This document shows positions 8,952-18,602 of a stretch of DNA of 64,000 bases, one piece after another. Position 1 is the first letter of the stretch. Each line of letters begins with the position of its first letter. Source of the DNA: Actinomycetota bacterium (GTDB lineage Bacteria; Actinomycetota; Acidimicrobiia; Acidimicrobiales; Microtrichaceae). Location of the stretch: assembly GCA_016703525.1 (NCBI GenBank), contig JADJBW010000012.1:62001-126000 (forward strand). Direction: 5' to 3'. Made by a program: the position numbers and the translations under genes. The notes beneath the pieces are model-generated. The model had not been told where the DNA came from and searched no databases. It was given only the letters and a program-made list of their open reading frames with translations.

Positions 8952-11648
8952 GTGGGATCGTTGACGGAATCACGTCGTATTGGACGTCGGAGCATGGCGG
9001 TCACGGGTGCCGCGATGTTCCTGATCGGTTCGTGGACGGCGCTCAGTCCGGGCGGTGCGAGCACCGGTGATGCACCGGTCGCCGTGCAGGCGTACCGCGA
9101 CTCCGACGCCGACGGAGCGCGCGACGCGGCCGAGGTGGGCGTCGCCGGCGTGGCCGTTCGGGCGACCGACGCGGCGGGAGCGTCCACCGCTGCACTCACC
9201 GACGCCGACGGCCGGGTGAGCCTCACGGTCGATGCGCTCGGAGCCGGCCCGTACCGGATCGAGATGACCGGCTGGCCCGACGGCCTCGAAGCGGGACCGC
9301 ACGGCGGCGACGACGGCGGCTCGCCGTCGAGCGTCACCGTTGCGTCGGCCGGTGCCACGGTCGCCTTCTCCCTGATCGCACCCGACGAGTACTGCCAGTC
9401 CGACCCCGAACTCACCGTGTCGTGCTTCGCGTCGGGAACCCTGACCGCTGCCGGACTCCCGAGCACCGTCGCCTTCCCGTACGACGCCGGCGCAACCGAG
9501 ACGTCGGCGCACGGTTCGGGCGGGCCGGCCGGGTGGAACGCTCCGGCGGCGTCGCCGGTGACCACGCGAGGCGACACCGGCTCGGTCTACGGCGCCGCGT
9601 GGCACCCCCGTTCTTCCAGCCTGTACCTGGGCGCCTACGCCAAGCGGTACGTGCCGTTCGGACCGGGCGGGTCGGGCGCCATCTACGTGGAGCGCGCCGG
9701 CGCCGTCGAGGTCTTCTACACCACCGGCTCGGCCGCCAACCGTGCGCCCGACGGCGGCGACTGGTTCAAGGATCCGTGGGTCGACGAGGTCGGCAAGGTC
9801 GCCTGGGGCGACATCGACGTGGCCGGCAACCGGCTGTTCGCGATCAACCTGGAATCGCGCGAGCTGTTCATCTTCGCGATCGACCCGGCGACCGGCGAGC
9901 GCGTCGGCGAGCCGACCCGCATCGCCGTTCCGTCGATCGCTGCGAACGCCGCCGACTCGCGCCCGTTCGCGTTGGGCGTTCGTGATGGCACGGTGTACGT
10001 GGGCGGGGTGGATTCGGCGCAGTCGGGCGGCACGCCGCGGGCGTGGGTGCAGGCCTTCGACCCCGCGACCTCGACCTTCTCCGTGGCGATGGCACCGTTC
10101 TCGCTCGGCTTCGATCGGGGCTGCAACTACGTGTGGGTCGCGGCGATCCGCCCGCAGCGCTGCTCCGAGCTCGACGTCTCCAACAACTGGCGGGCGTGGG
10201 GAACGCCGCCATCGTCCACCGATTCGCCGAACTTCTCGGGCCTGCTCGACGTGAACTCGGTCAACCGCCACCAGGTGAACCCGCAGCCCATGTTCAGCGA
10301 CATCGAGTTCGCCGATGACGGCGACATGATCCTCGGCTTCCGCGACCGCTTCGGCGACCAGAGCGGACGATTCGTTCCCGGCGGCACCACGCCGAACCCG
10401 GTCAACCCGGCCTGGGGCGACGTCCCCGTGATCGTCACGATGTATGCCTTCGGCGACACGCTGCGCACCGATCGCACGGCCGCCGGCTGGCAACTCGAAA
10501 CGAACGGCACGTCGGGCGGGGTGACCGGCACCGCCGGCAACGGTCAGGGGCCCGGGGGCGGCGAGTTCTACGACGGTGACAGCGCGCTGTTCCCGAGCAG
10601 CCCGTTCGGCATTCCGTCGACGGAGGGCCACGACGAGGTGACCTCCGGCGGTCTCTTCCGTGCACCCGGCACGGGCGAAGTGGCGAGCACCGCCTACGAC
10701 GTGTTCGGCAAGTGGGAGCACGTCGGCGTCAAGTGGCTCACCGACTCGGGCTCGGATGCCCCGAACGGCGCGAACAGCACCGACCTGGCCTCACGCGCCT
10801 ACGGCGTGTTCGAGGCGGCCGGGCGGGATCGCCCCTTCGGCAAGGCGAACGGGCTCGGCGACATCGAGGGGTTGTGCGACATGGCGCCCATCGAGATCGG
10901 CAACCTCGTGTGGTTCGATGCCGACCGCGACGGCATCCAGGATCCCGATGAGGCGCCGATCCCCGGCGCAACCGTCACGCTGCTCGACGACTCGGGTGCC
11001 GCGATCGCCGGCGCCGTCACCGATGCCTCGGGGCGCTACTGGTTCGTCGGCGAGGACGCACCCAACGTCCCGGCGACCCCCGACGCGTCGTGGGGGCTCG
11101 TGCCCGGCGGGCTCCGACCCGACACGGCGTACCGCGTGGCGGTCGACGTGTCGACGGCGGATCTCGCGGGCGTGCCCGGCGTCGCGGCGACCGACCTGAC
11201 TCCCACCGTCGCCGACGCGGGTGGCGACCCGAACGACACCGTCGACAGCGACGGCGTGCCCGACGCCGGCGGGGTGAGCGCGCCCGCGCTGACCCGCGGG
11301 CCGGGCCAGCACCGCCACGACATCGACTTCGGCTTCTTCGCCGAACCGGCGGCCACCACGACCACGGCAGCGCCGACCACGACGTCGGCCCCGACCACGA
11401 CCGCAGTGCCGACGACGCGGGGCCCCGAGGTCTCGGCCGTCACCACGATCGTGACCACCACGGCCAAGTCCTCGGGCGGGTCATCAACCGGCCGCCTGGC
11501 GACCACCGGCGGCTCGTCCACCGAAACCGTGCTGTGGGGTCTCCTGCTCACCGCGGCCGGGGCGCTGTTGCTGGCCGCGTCGTGGGTGGGCACCCGCTCG
11601 CTCGCGACCGTTGCGCACCACGACGACAACGAACGCACCACGCGCTGA
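8952..11648 (+). CDS. Large SdrD-like surface protein with LAxTG sortase signal
   Basis: About 898 residues from a GTG at 8952 that has GGAGG six bases upstream; a longer frame from 8850 lacks support. The start has an arginine-rich n-region and hydrophobic stretch (MAVTGAAMFLIGSW), a likely signal peptide. Two SD-repeat B-like domains follow: one near the N-terminus (YRDSDADGARDAAEVGVAGV) and one near the C-terminus (VWFDADRDGIQDPDEAPIPG), with a large central region probably forming beta-propeller-like repeats. Then comes a Thr/Pro-rich stalk, the sorting motif LATTG, a membrane helix and a short charged tail. LAxTG is the signal used by class E sortases of actinobacteria. No sortase gene is in the window. 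Probable cell-wall-attached protein of unknown ligand. Confidence 0.8.
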   Translation: MGSLTESRRIGRRSMAVTGAAMFLIGSWTALSPGGASTGDAPVAVQAYRDSDADGARDAAEVGVAGVAVRATDAAGASTAALTDADGRVSLTVDALGAGPYRIEMTGWPDGLEAGPHGGDDGGSPSSVTVASAGATVAFSLIAPDEYCQSDPELTVSCFASGTLTAAGLPSTVAFPYDAGATETSAHGSGGPAGWNAPAASPVTTRGDTGSVYGAAWHPRSSSLYLGAYAKRYVPFGPGGSGAIYVERAGAVEVFYTTGSAANRAPDGGDWFKDPWVDEVGKVAWGDIDVAGNRLFAINLESRELFIFAIDPATGERVGEPTRIAVPSIAANAADSRPFALGVRDGTVYVGGVDSAQSGGTPRAWVQAFDPATSTFSVAMAPFSLGFDRGCNYVWVAAIRPQRCSELDVSNNWRAWGTPPSSTDSPNFSGLLDVNSVNRHQVNPQPMFSDIEFADDGDMILGFRDRFGDQSGRFVPGGTTPNPVNPAWGDVPVIVTMYAFGDTLRTDRTAAGWQLETNGTSGGVTGTAGNGQGPGGGEFYDGDSALFPSSPFGIPSTEGHDEVTSGGLFRAPGTGEVASTAYDVFGKWEHVGVKWLTDSGSDAPNGANSTDLASRAYGVFEAAGRDRPFGKANGLGDIEGLCDMAPIEIGNLVWFDADRDGIQDPDEAPIPGATVTLLDDSGAAIAGAVTDASGRYWFVGEDAPNVPATPDASWGLVPGGLRPDTAYRVAVDVSTADLAGVPGVAATDLTPTVADAGGDPNDTVDSDGVPDAGGVSAPALTRGPGQHRHDIDFGFFAEPAATTTTAAPTTTSAPTTTAVPTTRGPEVSAVTTIVTTTAKSSGGSSTGRLATTGGSSTETVLWGLLLTAAGALLLAASWVGTRSLATVAHHDDNERTTR

Positions 11649-11665
11649 GGACCGTCCGGCGGACC

Positions 11666-12547
11666 TCAGCGCAGCACGGCGTCGACGAATCGTTCGGCGG
11701 CGCCGTGCGCGGTGGCGGTGAAGATCGACGGCTCGATCAGTTCGAGTTCGAGGATCGCGAAGCCGCCGTCGGCCCGCTCGACCAGGTCGACGCGCACGTA
11801 GTCGGGGGTGGAGCCGGCGAAGGGATCGAGCGCGACGAGGGCGTCGAGCACCTGCTCGCCGACGGCGAGCTGTTCCGGCACAGGTTCCACCGCGGTGATG
11901 TGTTCCTCGGCGAACAGCGCTCGCGTCGGTGCGGCGTCGGGCCGCAGCAGCGGGCCCTTCCGGATTGCGTGGGAAAGCGCTCCGCCGAAGTAGAGCAAGG
12001 CGGTCTCGCCGTCGCGATCGACCGTGGGCTCATACGGCTGCACCATCGCGGTGCGCCCGCCGCCGACGAGGCGCCGGACGTGCGCCTCGGCCTGCTCGCG
12101 CTGTGCCCACCGGTACCGCGCCGTGTCGCGGGATCCGGCCGACACGGTCGGCTTCACGACGATTTCTCCCTCCGGCACGCCCGCGGGAATCGACGCCGAA
12201 TCGCCGGGGCCGACGAACCAGCTGGGCACCACGGGGAGCCCCGCCGCACCGAGCGCCGCGAGGTAGCGCTTGTCGCAGTTCCAAGCGACGACCGACGCCG
12301 GGTTGACCAGGCGACTCACCGACGCGACGTGGTCGGTCCACGCCATGAACTCCTCGAGGCGCTGCGTGTAGTCCCACGTCGATCGGATGACGACTCGCTC
12401 GAAGGTCGACCAGTCGGTCGACGCGTCGTCCCAGTCGACCGCGACGGCCTCGATCCCCGCGTCGTGGGCGGCGCGCAGCAGGGGCGGGAGATCCTCGTCG
12501 ACGTCACGGGCGACCGCGGCGGTCGCAAGCGCAATGGGAGCTGACAT
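11666..12547 (-). CDS. ATP-grasp domain protein (RimK/glutathione-synthetase-like)
   Basis: 293 residues starting MSAPIALATAAVARDVDEDL. Features of a small ATP-grasp ligase are visible: an N-terminal substrate domain with STWDYTQR, a conserved NCDKRYL segment where ATP-grasp proteins bind nucleotide, the strand GEIVVKPTVSAGS, and the metal-binding end DYVRVDLVERADGGFAILELELIEPS read in pieces (VDL and ELE). Such enzymes join a carboxylate to an amine through an acyl phosphate. It is divergent from the ssuD-like operon with only 46 bases between starts, so a shared regulatory region is likely. Substrate unknown. Confidence 0.75.
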   Translation of the reverse strand: MSAPIALATAAVARDVDEDLPPLLRAAHDAGIEAVAVDWDDASTDWSTFERVVIRSTWDYTQRLEEFMAWTDHVASVSRLVNPASVVAWNCDKRYLAALGAAGLPVVPSWFVGPGDSASIPAGVPEGEIVVKPTVSAGSRDTARYRWAQREQAEAHVRRLVGGGRTAMVQPYEPTVDRDGETALLYFGGALSHAIRKGPLLRPDAAPTRALFAEEHITAVEPVPEQLAVGEQVLDALVALDPFAGSTPDYVRVDLVERADGGFAILELELIEPSIFTATAHGAAERFVDAVLR

Positions 12548-12593
12548 TCGGGCAACGCTACCGTTCACCGATGCCCGCGACGGAGGAGGCGAC

Positions 12594-13727
12594 GTGCTGA
12601 AGTTCCACTGGTTCCTGCCCACCGGAGGCGACGGCCGCGAGGTGTCGCCGGGCGCGGGCGACCAGGTGCGCGAGCCCACCCTGTCGTACCTGTCGCAGGT
12701 CGCCCGAGCCGCCGAGGCCGTCGGGTTCGATGCCGTCCTCACCCCGTGCGGCACCGGCTGCGAGGACTCCTGGATCACCACCGCCATGCTCGCGGCGCAG
12801 ACCACCCGGCTTCGTTTCCTCGTGGCGATGCGCCCGGGGCTGATCACGCCGACCCAGGCGGCGCAGATGGCCTCCACGTTCCAGCGCCTGTCGGGCGGTC
12901 GCGTACTGGTCAACATCGTGACCGGCGCCGAGCCCGCCGAGCTCGCTCGCTTCGGCGACTACGCCGACAAGTCGACCCGCTACGCACGGACCGGCGAGTT
13001 CATGGCGGCGATGCGGGGCGCGTGGGCTGCGGCGCCGTTCGATTTCGAGGGCGAGCACTACCGCCTGGAAGGCGCTGCGACGCGCGCCACGCCCGACCCG
13101 ATTCCCGAGCTGTACTTCGGCGGCGCATCGGCCGACGCCGAGCGAGTCGCCGCGGAACAGGCCGACGTGTATCTCGCGTGGGGCGAGCCACTCGACATGG
13201 TGGCTCCGCGCGTCGAGCGGATGCGCGCGCTGGCCGAGGCCGCCGGTCGACCGCTTCGGCTCGGGATCCGGTTCCACGTGATCGCCCGGCCGACCGCCGA
13301 CGAGGCGTGGGCCGAGGCCGCCCGCCTGCTGGCCGGGCTCGACCCGGCGGCGATCGCGGCGGCGCAGGCCGAGTTCGATGCGACGCAGTCGGAGGGGCAG
13401 GCGCGCATGGCGTCCCTGCACCGTGGTCTGGGCACGGGCGATCTGCGCGACCCCCGCGCCTTCGAGCTCACGCCGAACCTGTGGGCCGGCGTCGGCCTGG
13501 TGCGCGGCGGGGCGGGCACGGCACTCGTCGGCAGCTACGTCGAGGTGGCCGACCGGATCGCGGAGTACGCCGAGCTCGGGTTCGAGGAGTTCATCCTGTC
13601 GGGCTACCCGCACCTGGAGGCGGCCTGGTGGGTCGGCGAGGGCGTGCTCGGCGAGCTGGTGGCGCGCGGCCTCGCCGAGCGTCCCGGCGCGGACGCCGCT
13701 GAGCGAACGGTGTTCCAGTTCCGGTGA
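12594..13727 (+). CDS. ssuD: FMNH2-dependent alkanesulfonate monooxygenase-like (LLM family)
   Basis: 377 residues from a GTG at 12594 preceded by GGAGGAGG; the longer frame has no sensible N-terminus. The start LKFHWFLPTGGDGR, the segment CGTGCEDSW, the NIVTGAEPAE block and the near-C-terminal NLWAGVGLVRGGAGTALVG all follow the SsuD pattern closely. SsuD releases sulfite from alkanesulfonates using reduced flavin. The classic partners (SsuE reductase, SsuABC importer) are absent; instead it is coupled to an amidotransferase and an EamA exporter, so the natural substrate may differ. Confidence 0.85.
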   Translation: MLKFHWFLPTGGDGREVSPGAGDQVREPTLSYLSQVARAAEAVGFDAVLTPCGTGCEDSWITTAMLAAQTTRLRFLVAMRPGLITPTQAAQMASTFQRLSGGRVLVNIVTGAEPAELARFGDYADKSTRYARTGEFMAAMRGAWAAAPFDFEGEHYRLEGAATRATPDPIPELYFGGASADAERVAAEQADVYLAWGEPLDMVAPRVERMRALAEAAGRPLRLGIRFHVIARPTADEAWAEAARLLAGLDPAAIAAAQAEFDATQSEGQARMASLHRGLGTGDLRDPRAFELTPNLWAGVGLVRGGAGTALVGSYVEVADRIAEYAELGFEEFILSGYPHLEAAWWVGEGVLGELVARGLAERPGADAAERTVFQFR

Positions 13728-14455
13728 GCGACCTCCGTCGGCTGCGTATCGGCCTGCTGGTGTGCGGGCACGTGCACCGCGACGCGCTCGATTTGGGCGG
13801 CGACTATCCCGAGCTGTTCGGCGCGCTGTTCGCACCGCTCGGCGCCGAGATCGTTCCGTTCGACCTCGTCGCCGGCGAGGGCCCGAGCGGTCGGGCCGAG
13901 CTCGACGCGATCGACCTGTGGATGACCTCGCCCGCCCGGGCCTCGGTGACCGACGACGACGCCTGGATCCGCGATGCCGAGGCGCTCGTGCGCCTCCTCG
14001 TCGCGCATGGTCGGTCCTTCGCCGGCATCTGCTTCGGCCATCAGCTGCTCGCCACCTCCCTCGGCGGTCGGGTCGAACGGGCCGCGGCCGGGTGGGGCGT
14101 CGGCGCCCACACCTACGACGTCGTCGCACCGCAGCCGTGGATGGACGCCGGGGAACCCTTCACGCTCATCGCCTCGCACGAGGATCAGGTGGTCGAGCTC
14201 CCGCCGGGAGCGACGCTGCTTGCGACGTCGAGCCACTGCCCTGTTGCCATGTTCGCCGTGGGCGATCGAGCGATCGGCCTCCAACCGCATCCCGAGTTCA
14301 CCGCCGCACTCTCACGCCGTCTCACCGGCATGCGGCGCGACCTCATCGGCGAACAGCGGTCGGACGTTGCGCTCGCATCGCTCACCACGCCGCTCGATCG
14401 CGAGCGGGTGGCGGGGTGGCTCGTGCGCTTCGCAGCCGAACGGAGTCAGCGATGA
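13724..14455 (+). CDS. Class I glutamine amidotransferase-like protein
   Basis: 243 residues with the nucleophile elbow GICFGHQL (catalytic Cys) and the His-Glu pair in LQPHPEF near the C-terminus, so the full class I GATase triad is present. It resembles GMP-synthase-type and gamma-glutamyl-peptide hydrolase-like stand-alone amidotransferases. The GTG start overlaps the ssuD stop by 4 bases and its own stop overlaps the EamA start by 4 bases. It may hydrolyse a gamma-glutamyl or amide bond; the actual substrate is not visible. Confidence 0.8.
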   Translation: MSDLRRLRIGLLVCGHVHRDALDLGGDYPELFGALFAPLGAEIVPFDLVAGEGPSGRAELDAIDLWMTSPARASVTDDDAWIRDAEALVRLLVAHGRSFAGICFGHQLLATSLGGRVERAAAGWGVGAHTYDVVAPQPWMDAGEPFTLIASHEDQVVELPPGATLLATSSHCPVAMFAVGDRAIGLQPHPEFTAALSRRLTGMRRDLIGEQRSDVALASLTTPLDRERVAGWLVRFAAERSQR

Positions 14456-15360
14456 GCGACCGCCGGCTGCTCGTGGGAGCCGAGGGGACGCACCAGGGCG
14501 AGCTTCGCCCGGCCGATTGGGTGGCGCTCGGCACGGTCGCACTCACCTGGGGAGCGTCGTTCCTGTTCATCGCGATCGGCCTCGACGCGTTCCACCCGGC
14601 CGTCATCGGGTTCGGACGCATCGCGCTCGGCGCCCTGACGCTGGCCTTCGTGCCGTCGGCCCGCCGCCCCGCCGAGCCGATCCGACGGGCCGACCTGGCG
14701 CGCCTCGGCCTGCTCGCCGTCACCTGGATGGCGGTGCCGCTACTGCTGTTCCCCTTCGCCGAGCGTTCGATCTCCTCGGCGCTCGCCGGGATGCTGAACG
14801 GTGGCATGCCGATCATGACCGCGGTGGTCGCCGTGTTGTTGGGGCTGCGCCGGCCGAAGGGAGTGCAGATCACCGGGCTCGCCGTCGGGTTCGTCGGCGT
14901 GGTGCTGATCTCGCTCCCGGCGCTGTCGATCGGCGGCGACGACGCACTGGGCGTCGGGCTCATCATGATCGCCCTGGTCTGTTACGCGGTCTCGGCGAAC
15001 CTCGCTGTGCCGCTGCAGCAGCGCTACGGCGGGCCGGCCCTCATGCTGCGCGTCGAGGCGATCGGTGCCGTGCTGACCGCGCCGTTCGCCATCGCCGGGC
15101 TGGGCGAATCGACCTTTCGCTGGTCGTCGATGTTGGCCGTGCTGGCGCTCGGCGTGGCGGGGACCGGCGCCGCGTTCGCGGTGATGGCGGCCGTGCTCGG
15201 CCGGGTCGGAGCGACCCGAGGGTCGATGGTGACGTACCTGATGCCGCCGGTGTCGATCGCGCTCGGCGTCGCCGTGCGCGGCGACCATCTCGACGCCGTC
15301 AGCGTGGTCGGGTCGGCCATCGTGCTCGTGGGCGCCTGGCTCCTCGGTCGCGGCGGCTGA
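14452..15360 (+). CDS. EamA/DMT-family transporter
   Basis: 302 residues with about ten hydrophobic segments in two repeated halves, as in EamA (RhaT-like) drug/metabolite transporters. The first helix region contains VALTWGASFLFIAIGL and the second half contains ALGVAGTGAAFAVMAAVLG. The ATG overlaps the amidotransferase stop (ATGA). As the last gene of the ssuD operon it probably exports or imports the small molecule handled by the first two enzymes. Confidence 0.85.
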   Translation: MSDRRLLVGAEGTHQGELRPADWVALGTVALTWGASFLFIAIGLDAFHPAVIGFGRIALGALTLAFVPSARRPAEPIRRADLARLGLLAVTWMAVPLLLFPFAERSISSALAGMLNGGMPIMTAVVAVLLGLRRPKGVQITGLAVGFVGVVLISLPALSIGGDDALGVGLIMIALVCYAVSANLAVPLQQRYGGPALMLRVEAIGAVLTAPFAIAGLGESTFRWSSMLAVLALGVAGTGAAFAVMAAVLGRVGATRGSMVTYLMPPVSIALGVAVRGDHLDAVSVVGSAIVLVGAWLLGRGG

Positions 15361-15368
15361 CGGGTCGC

Positions 15369-16960
15369 TCATCGCCGCTCCGCGCGCCGCTGTCGTGTGA
15401 GCGCCACCGCGGCGACGACGGCGAGTCCCAGCGCGCCGGCAACCACGGCGACCAGCACGCCGAGCGCAAGGTCGACGCGCCGCTCGCTGCCGATGATCGT
15501 GTCGAGCACCGACGAGGTCGCCCGCCCGAGCGGTCCGCTCCAGCGATACGGCGCCCGCAGCCCGCGGCCGAGGAACCCGCCGACCGCGGCCACGCGACCC
15601 GTCGCGAACGCGAGTGCGCCCACGACGGCCGCTGCCACGAGCCCGTCGGCACCGATCGCGCCTACCGCACGGCGGGCACGGTTGCGGCGCGCCGCGGCCC
15701 CGTCGGCCAGATCCCACGCCGGTTCGACGCCGGTGGCCTCGCCCGCAGTCGTGGCGTCGCAGGGCGGCCGAGGCTCGGCCTCGGCGGCGGCGATCCGCGT
15801 TGCGATGCGCCCGATGACCTCGGCCCGGTTGCGGCGGTAGTCGACGTGGTCGAACCACGGCTGGCCGTACGCCGCGACGCTCGCGCTGTCGCAGCGGCGC
15901 AGCGCCGCGGGGATGGGCCCGTTGGGAACGGGGTCCCACCATGCCCACAGATCGAGCCAGCGGGGTGCATCGCAGCGGTCGAGCACCCGCCGGGCCCGCG
16001 TCGGGTCGGCCAGCACCCGGCTGTCGTTCCACGCGGTCGCGAGGCCGAGGGCGGTCAACGCGACGACGATCGCCCACGCCCAGGCCGAGGTCGCAACGCC
16101 GTAGGCCCAGCGCGTCATCAGCAGGGCCAACGATGCGAGCGCCACGACACCGAGCGAGGTGGCGACACGGCGTGCGACGGAGCGGTCGGCGCCCTGGGCC
16201 TCCAGCACCGAGATCGGAACGAGCGCCGCGCCGATCGAGACGACCGACACGGGGCGGCCCGTCGCACCCGGCGCGGGGTGTGTCGCCAGCAGCCGGTGCA
16301 CCAGGGCGGCGCCTTGGGAGTGCGCGACCACCACGAGCGGGACGCTCGGGTCGAGGTCGCGGTCGAGGTTGCGCCACGCGTCGCCGATCGCGGTGAGCAT
16401 CGCGTCTCTCGTTCGGGGCTCGACACCAACGCGTAGCTGTCGCCGATCGAGAGGGCGATCGTGCGCTGTAGTCGCCGCAGGCGGTCGAGTCCGGGCAGCG
16501 GAAGGAGCGACAGCAGCGACAGTGCCAGCATGCCGACCGACGCGAACGCGGCCGCGGGTACGAGCACGGCGACCGTGGCGAGACCGACGGGCGTCAGCCA
16601 TCGGCGCAGTTCGGGCCGGGCATAGCGCCGCAGGAGGCGCACGATGAAGAAGAACACGAACCAGGGGCCGATGCCGGCGAGCCACGAGGCGACGTCGCGG
16701 GGTCCGGGCGGCTCGAACGCATCGGCCCAGTACGCCTCGCGCACCAGCCAGTCGTGACGATCGCCCAGGTCTCCCCGATCGCCCAGGCCGGTCGACACGA
16801 CCAGGCGCGCGGCGGTCGGGTGCGGCGAGCGTTCGACCTGCACGTCGTGGCGGGTTCGCAGGTGGTCGACCAACGGGTCGACGAACTCGTCGATGGTCGC
16901 GCCGCGCGCCTGCGAACCGATGCCGTGCACCACCAGGACCGCAGCGGTCGGTCCCGTCAC
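15369..16960 (-). pseudogene. Membrane-bound alpha/beta-hydrolase-like protein, one frame break
   Basis: The N-terminal part (from ATG at 16960) starts MTGPTAAVLVVHGIGSQARG and has several membrane segments; the C-terminal part (to 15369) carries VVVAHSQGAALVH, a nucleophile elbow of lipase-like hydrolases, then more membrane helices. The two parts lie in different frames. They join correctly if one C is added to the run at 16415-16418. Total about 530 residues. Function is likely a membrane-associated lipase or thioesterase. The break is probably a sequence error rather than loss of the gene, because the coding quality on both sides is high. Confidence 0.7.
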
Positions 16961-16970
16961 GCGATCGCCC

Positions 16971-18602
16971 CTACGCGACCGTCACGTCGGGGTGTGTGGC
17001 GGTGTACTCGGCGAGCTTCTCGTCGGCTCGCTCACCGAAGAGGATCTCGCAGACCTCGCGTAGGCCCGCCGGGTCGAGGTCTTCGTCGCGCACGACCTGT
17101 TCGATCTTGGAGCGGCGGCGCATGAAGTCGTCGAGGCGCGTCACCATCTCGGTCGTGGCCGCCATGTGCAGCTCGACCCGCAGGTAGTCGGTGCCGCCCA
17201 GGATGTCCTCGGCCATCGACGGATCGGAACGGATCGCTTCGAGCATGGCGAAGGCGCGGCGGCCGTAGCGCCGCCACAGCCGGTCGGAGAGCGGCTCCAG
17301 GTCGGGTCGCTCGCGGTAGTCGTCGAGGTGCATGAGTCGAGCCTGGCGGTAGAACTCGGCTCGGGTCTCGGGTGCCGGCTCGCCGTACCACCCGGCGTTG
17401 TCGGCCTCGAGGGGCAGGCCGAGCGCCTCGACGGCATCGCCCACCTCTTCGCCCACGTTCAGGCAGTCGGTCAGCTTCCCGCCGAACACGGTGATGGCGC
17501 GGCGGTCGCGGTCGACCTCGATGTGGTGCTTGCGGCTGAGGGCCGTCCAGTCGACGTCGTCGCGGCGCCCGCCCTTGGCCGATACCACCAGCGGTCGCAC
17601 GCCGCACCGCTCGGCGATGATGTCGGCGGTGGTGAGCGGCGCGTCGAGGTCGAGGCGAGCGTTGATCTGCTCGAGCAGGAACGTCCGGTCGTCGTCGGTC
17701 ACCTCGGTGAACGGGTCGTCGACCCGCGTGTCGGTCGTGCCGATCACCGACCGCATGCCCATGGGGATCACATAGAAGAGGCGTTGCGTGTCGTCGAAGA
17801 ACGCGAGCACCCGCTCGTGATCGGTGGTGGTGAGCCGGGGCACCACCAGGTGGATGCCCTTCGAGTACACGACGCGGTGCTTGGTGGTGACCGACCAGCC
17901 CTTGTTGAGCCCGTCGACGAACGGTCCGGCGGCGTTCACGAGGATGCGCGACTGGCACAGCAGTTCCTCGCCGGTTTCGAGGTCGCGCACGGTGATGCGC
18001 CACATCCCCCGATGCCGGTCGGCCGACACGACCTCCACGTAGTTGGCCGCGGTAGCTCCGGCCTCGAACGCGGAGCGCACGAACGAGAACACGAACCGGG
18101 CGTCGTTGTCCTTGATGTAGGCGTCGCGGTACTCGATGCCGCCGACCACACCCTTGGTCGAGATCGCGGGCTCGGTCGCCTCGACCGCAGCGGTGTCGAG
18201 CAGCCGGGGGCGGCGGGTCCGGAACGAGCCGATCGCCCAGTAGGCGGCGGCGCCGAGCGCCGAGAACTGGGGTGAGTACGGCGACGACTCGTCGAGCGCG
18301 GCCAGGAACGAGAGCTCCTTCACGTTGTCGGGGTACGCCTTCATCAGGCGGTTGCGCGACTGGCACAGCTTGCGAACGAGCAGCAGCTCGTAGTGCTCCA
18401 GGTACTTGAATCCGCCCCACACCAGGTTCGACGACGCCTGGCTGGTGAACGACCCAAAGTCGGAGCGGTCGACCATGGCCACGGTGGCGCCACGGCCCGA
18501 CAGCGCCGCACTCACCACGGCGCCGTTGATCCCCCCGCCGACCACGAAGACGTCGAAGTACCCGCCGCGGAGGCGATCGATGTTGGCAGAGCGAAGTGTC
18601 AC
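16971..18602 (-). CDS. glpD: Glycerol-3-phosphate dehydrogenase (FAD, GlpD type)
   Basis: 543 residues from a GTG at 18602 with GGAG just upstream. The N-terminal FAD motif VVGGGINGAVVSAAL, the segment TSQASSNLVWGGFKYLEH and the central KHRVVYSKGIHLVVP are typical of GlpD. It oxidises glycerol 3-phosphate to dihydroxyacetone phosphate at the membrane, passing electrons to quinone. The GTG overlaps the stop of the AlkB-like gene (GTGA), so the two genes are translated together. Confidence 0.9.
   Translation of the reverse strand: MTLRSANIDRLRGGYFDVFVVGGGINGAVVSAALSGRGATVAMVDRSDFGSFTSQASSNLVWGGFKYLEHYELLLVRKLCQSRNRLMKAYPDNVKELSFLAALDESSPYSPQFSALGAAAYWAIGSFRTRRPRLLDTAAVEATEPAISTKGVVGGIEYRDAYIKDNDARFVFSFVRSAFEAGATAANYVEVVSADRHRGMWRITVRDLETGEELLCQSRILVNAAGPFVDGLNKGWSVTTKHRVVYSKGIHLVVPRLTTTDHERVLAFFDDTQRLFYVIPMGMRSVIGTTDTRVDDPFTEVTDDDRTFLLEQINARLDLDAPLTTADIIAERCGVRPLVVSAKGGRRDDVDWTALSRKHHIEVDRDRRAITVFGGKLTDCLNVGEEVGDAVEALGLPLEADNAGWYGEPAPETRAEFYRQARLMHLDDYRERPDLEPLSDRLWRRYGRRAFAMLEAIRSDPSMAEDILGGTDYLRVELHMAATTEMVTRLDDFMRRRSKIEQVVRDEDLDPAGLREVCEILFGERADEKLAEYTATHPDVTVA

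Noticed and set aside
15369..16960. Programmed frameshifting to explain the hydrolase and permease breaks
   Set aside because: No slippery heptamer or downstream pseudoknot is evident, and similar breaks occur in many unrelated genes, which fits sequence error better.
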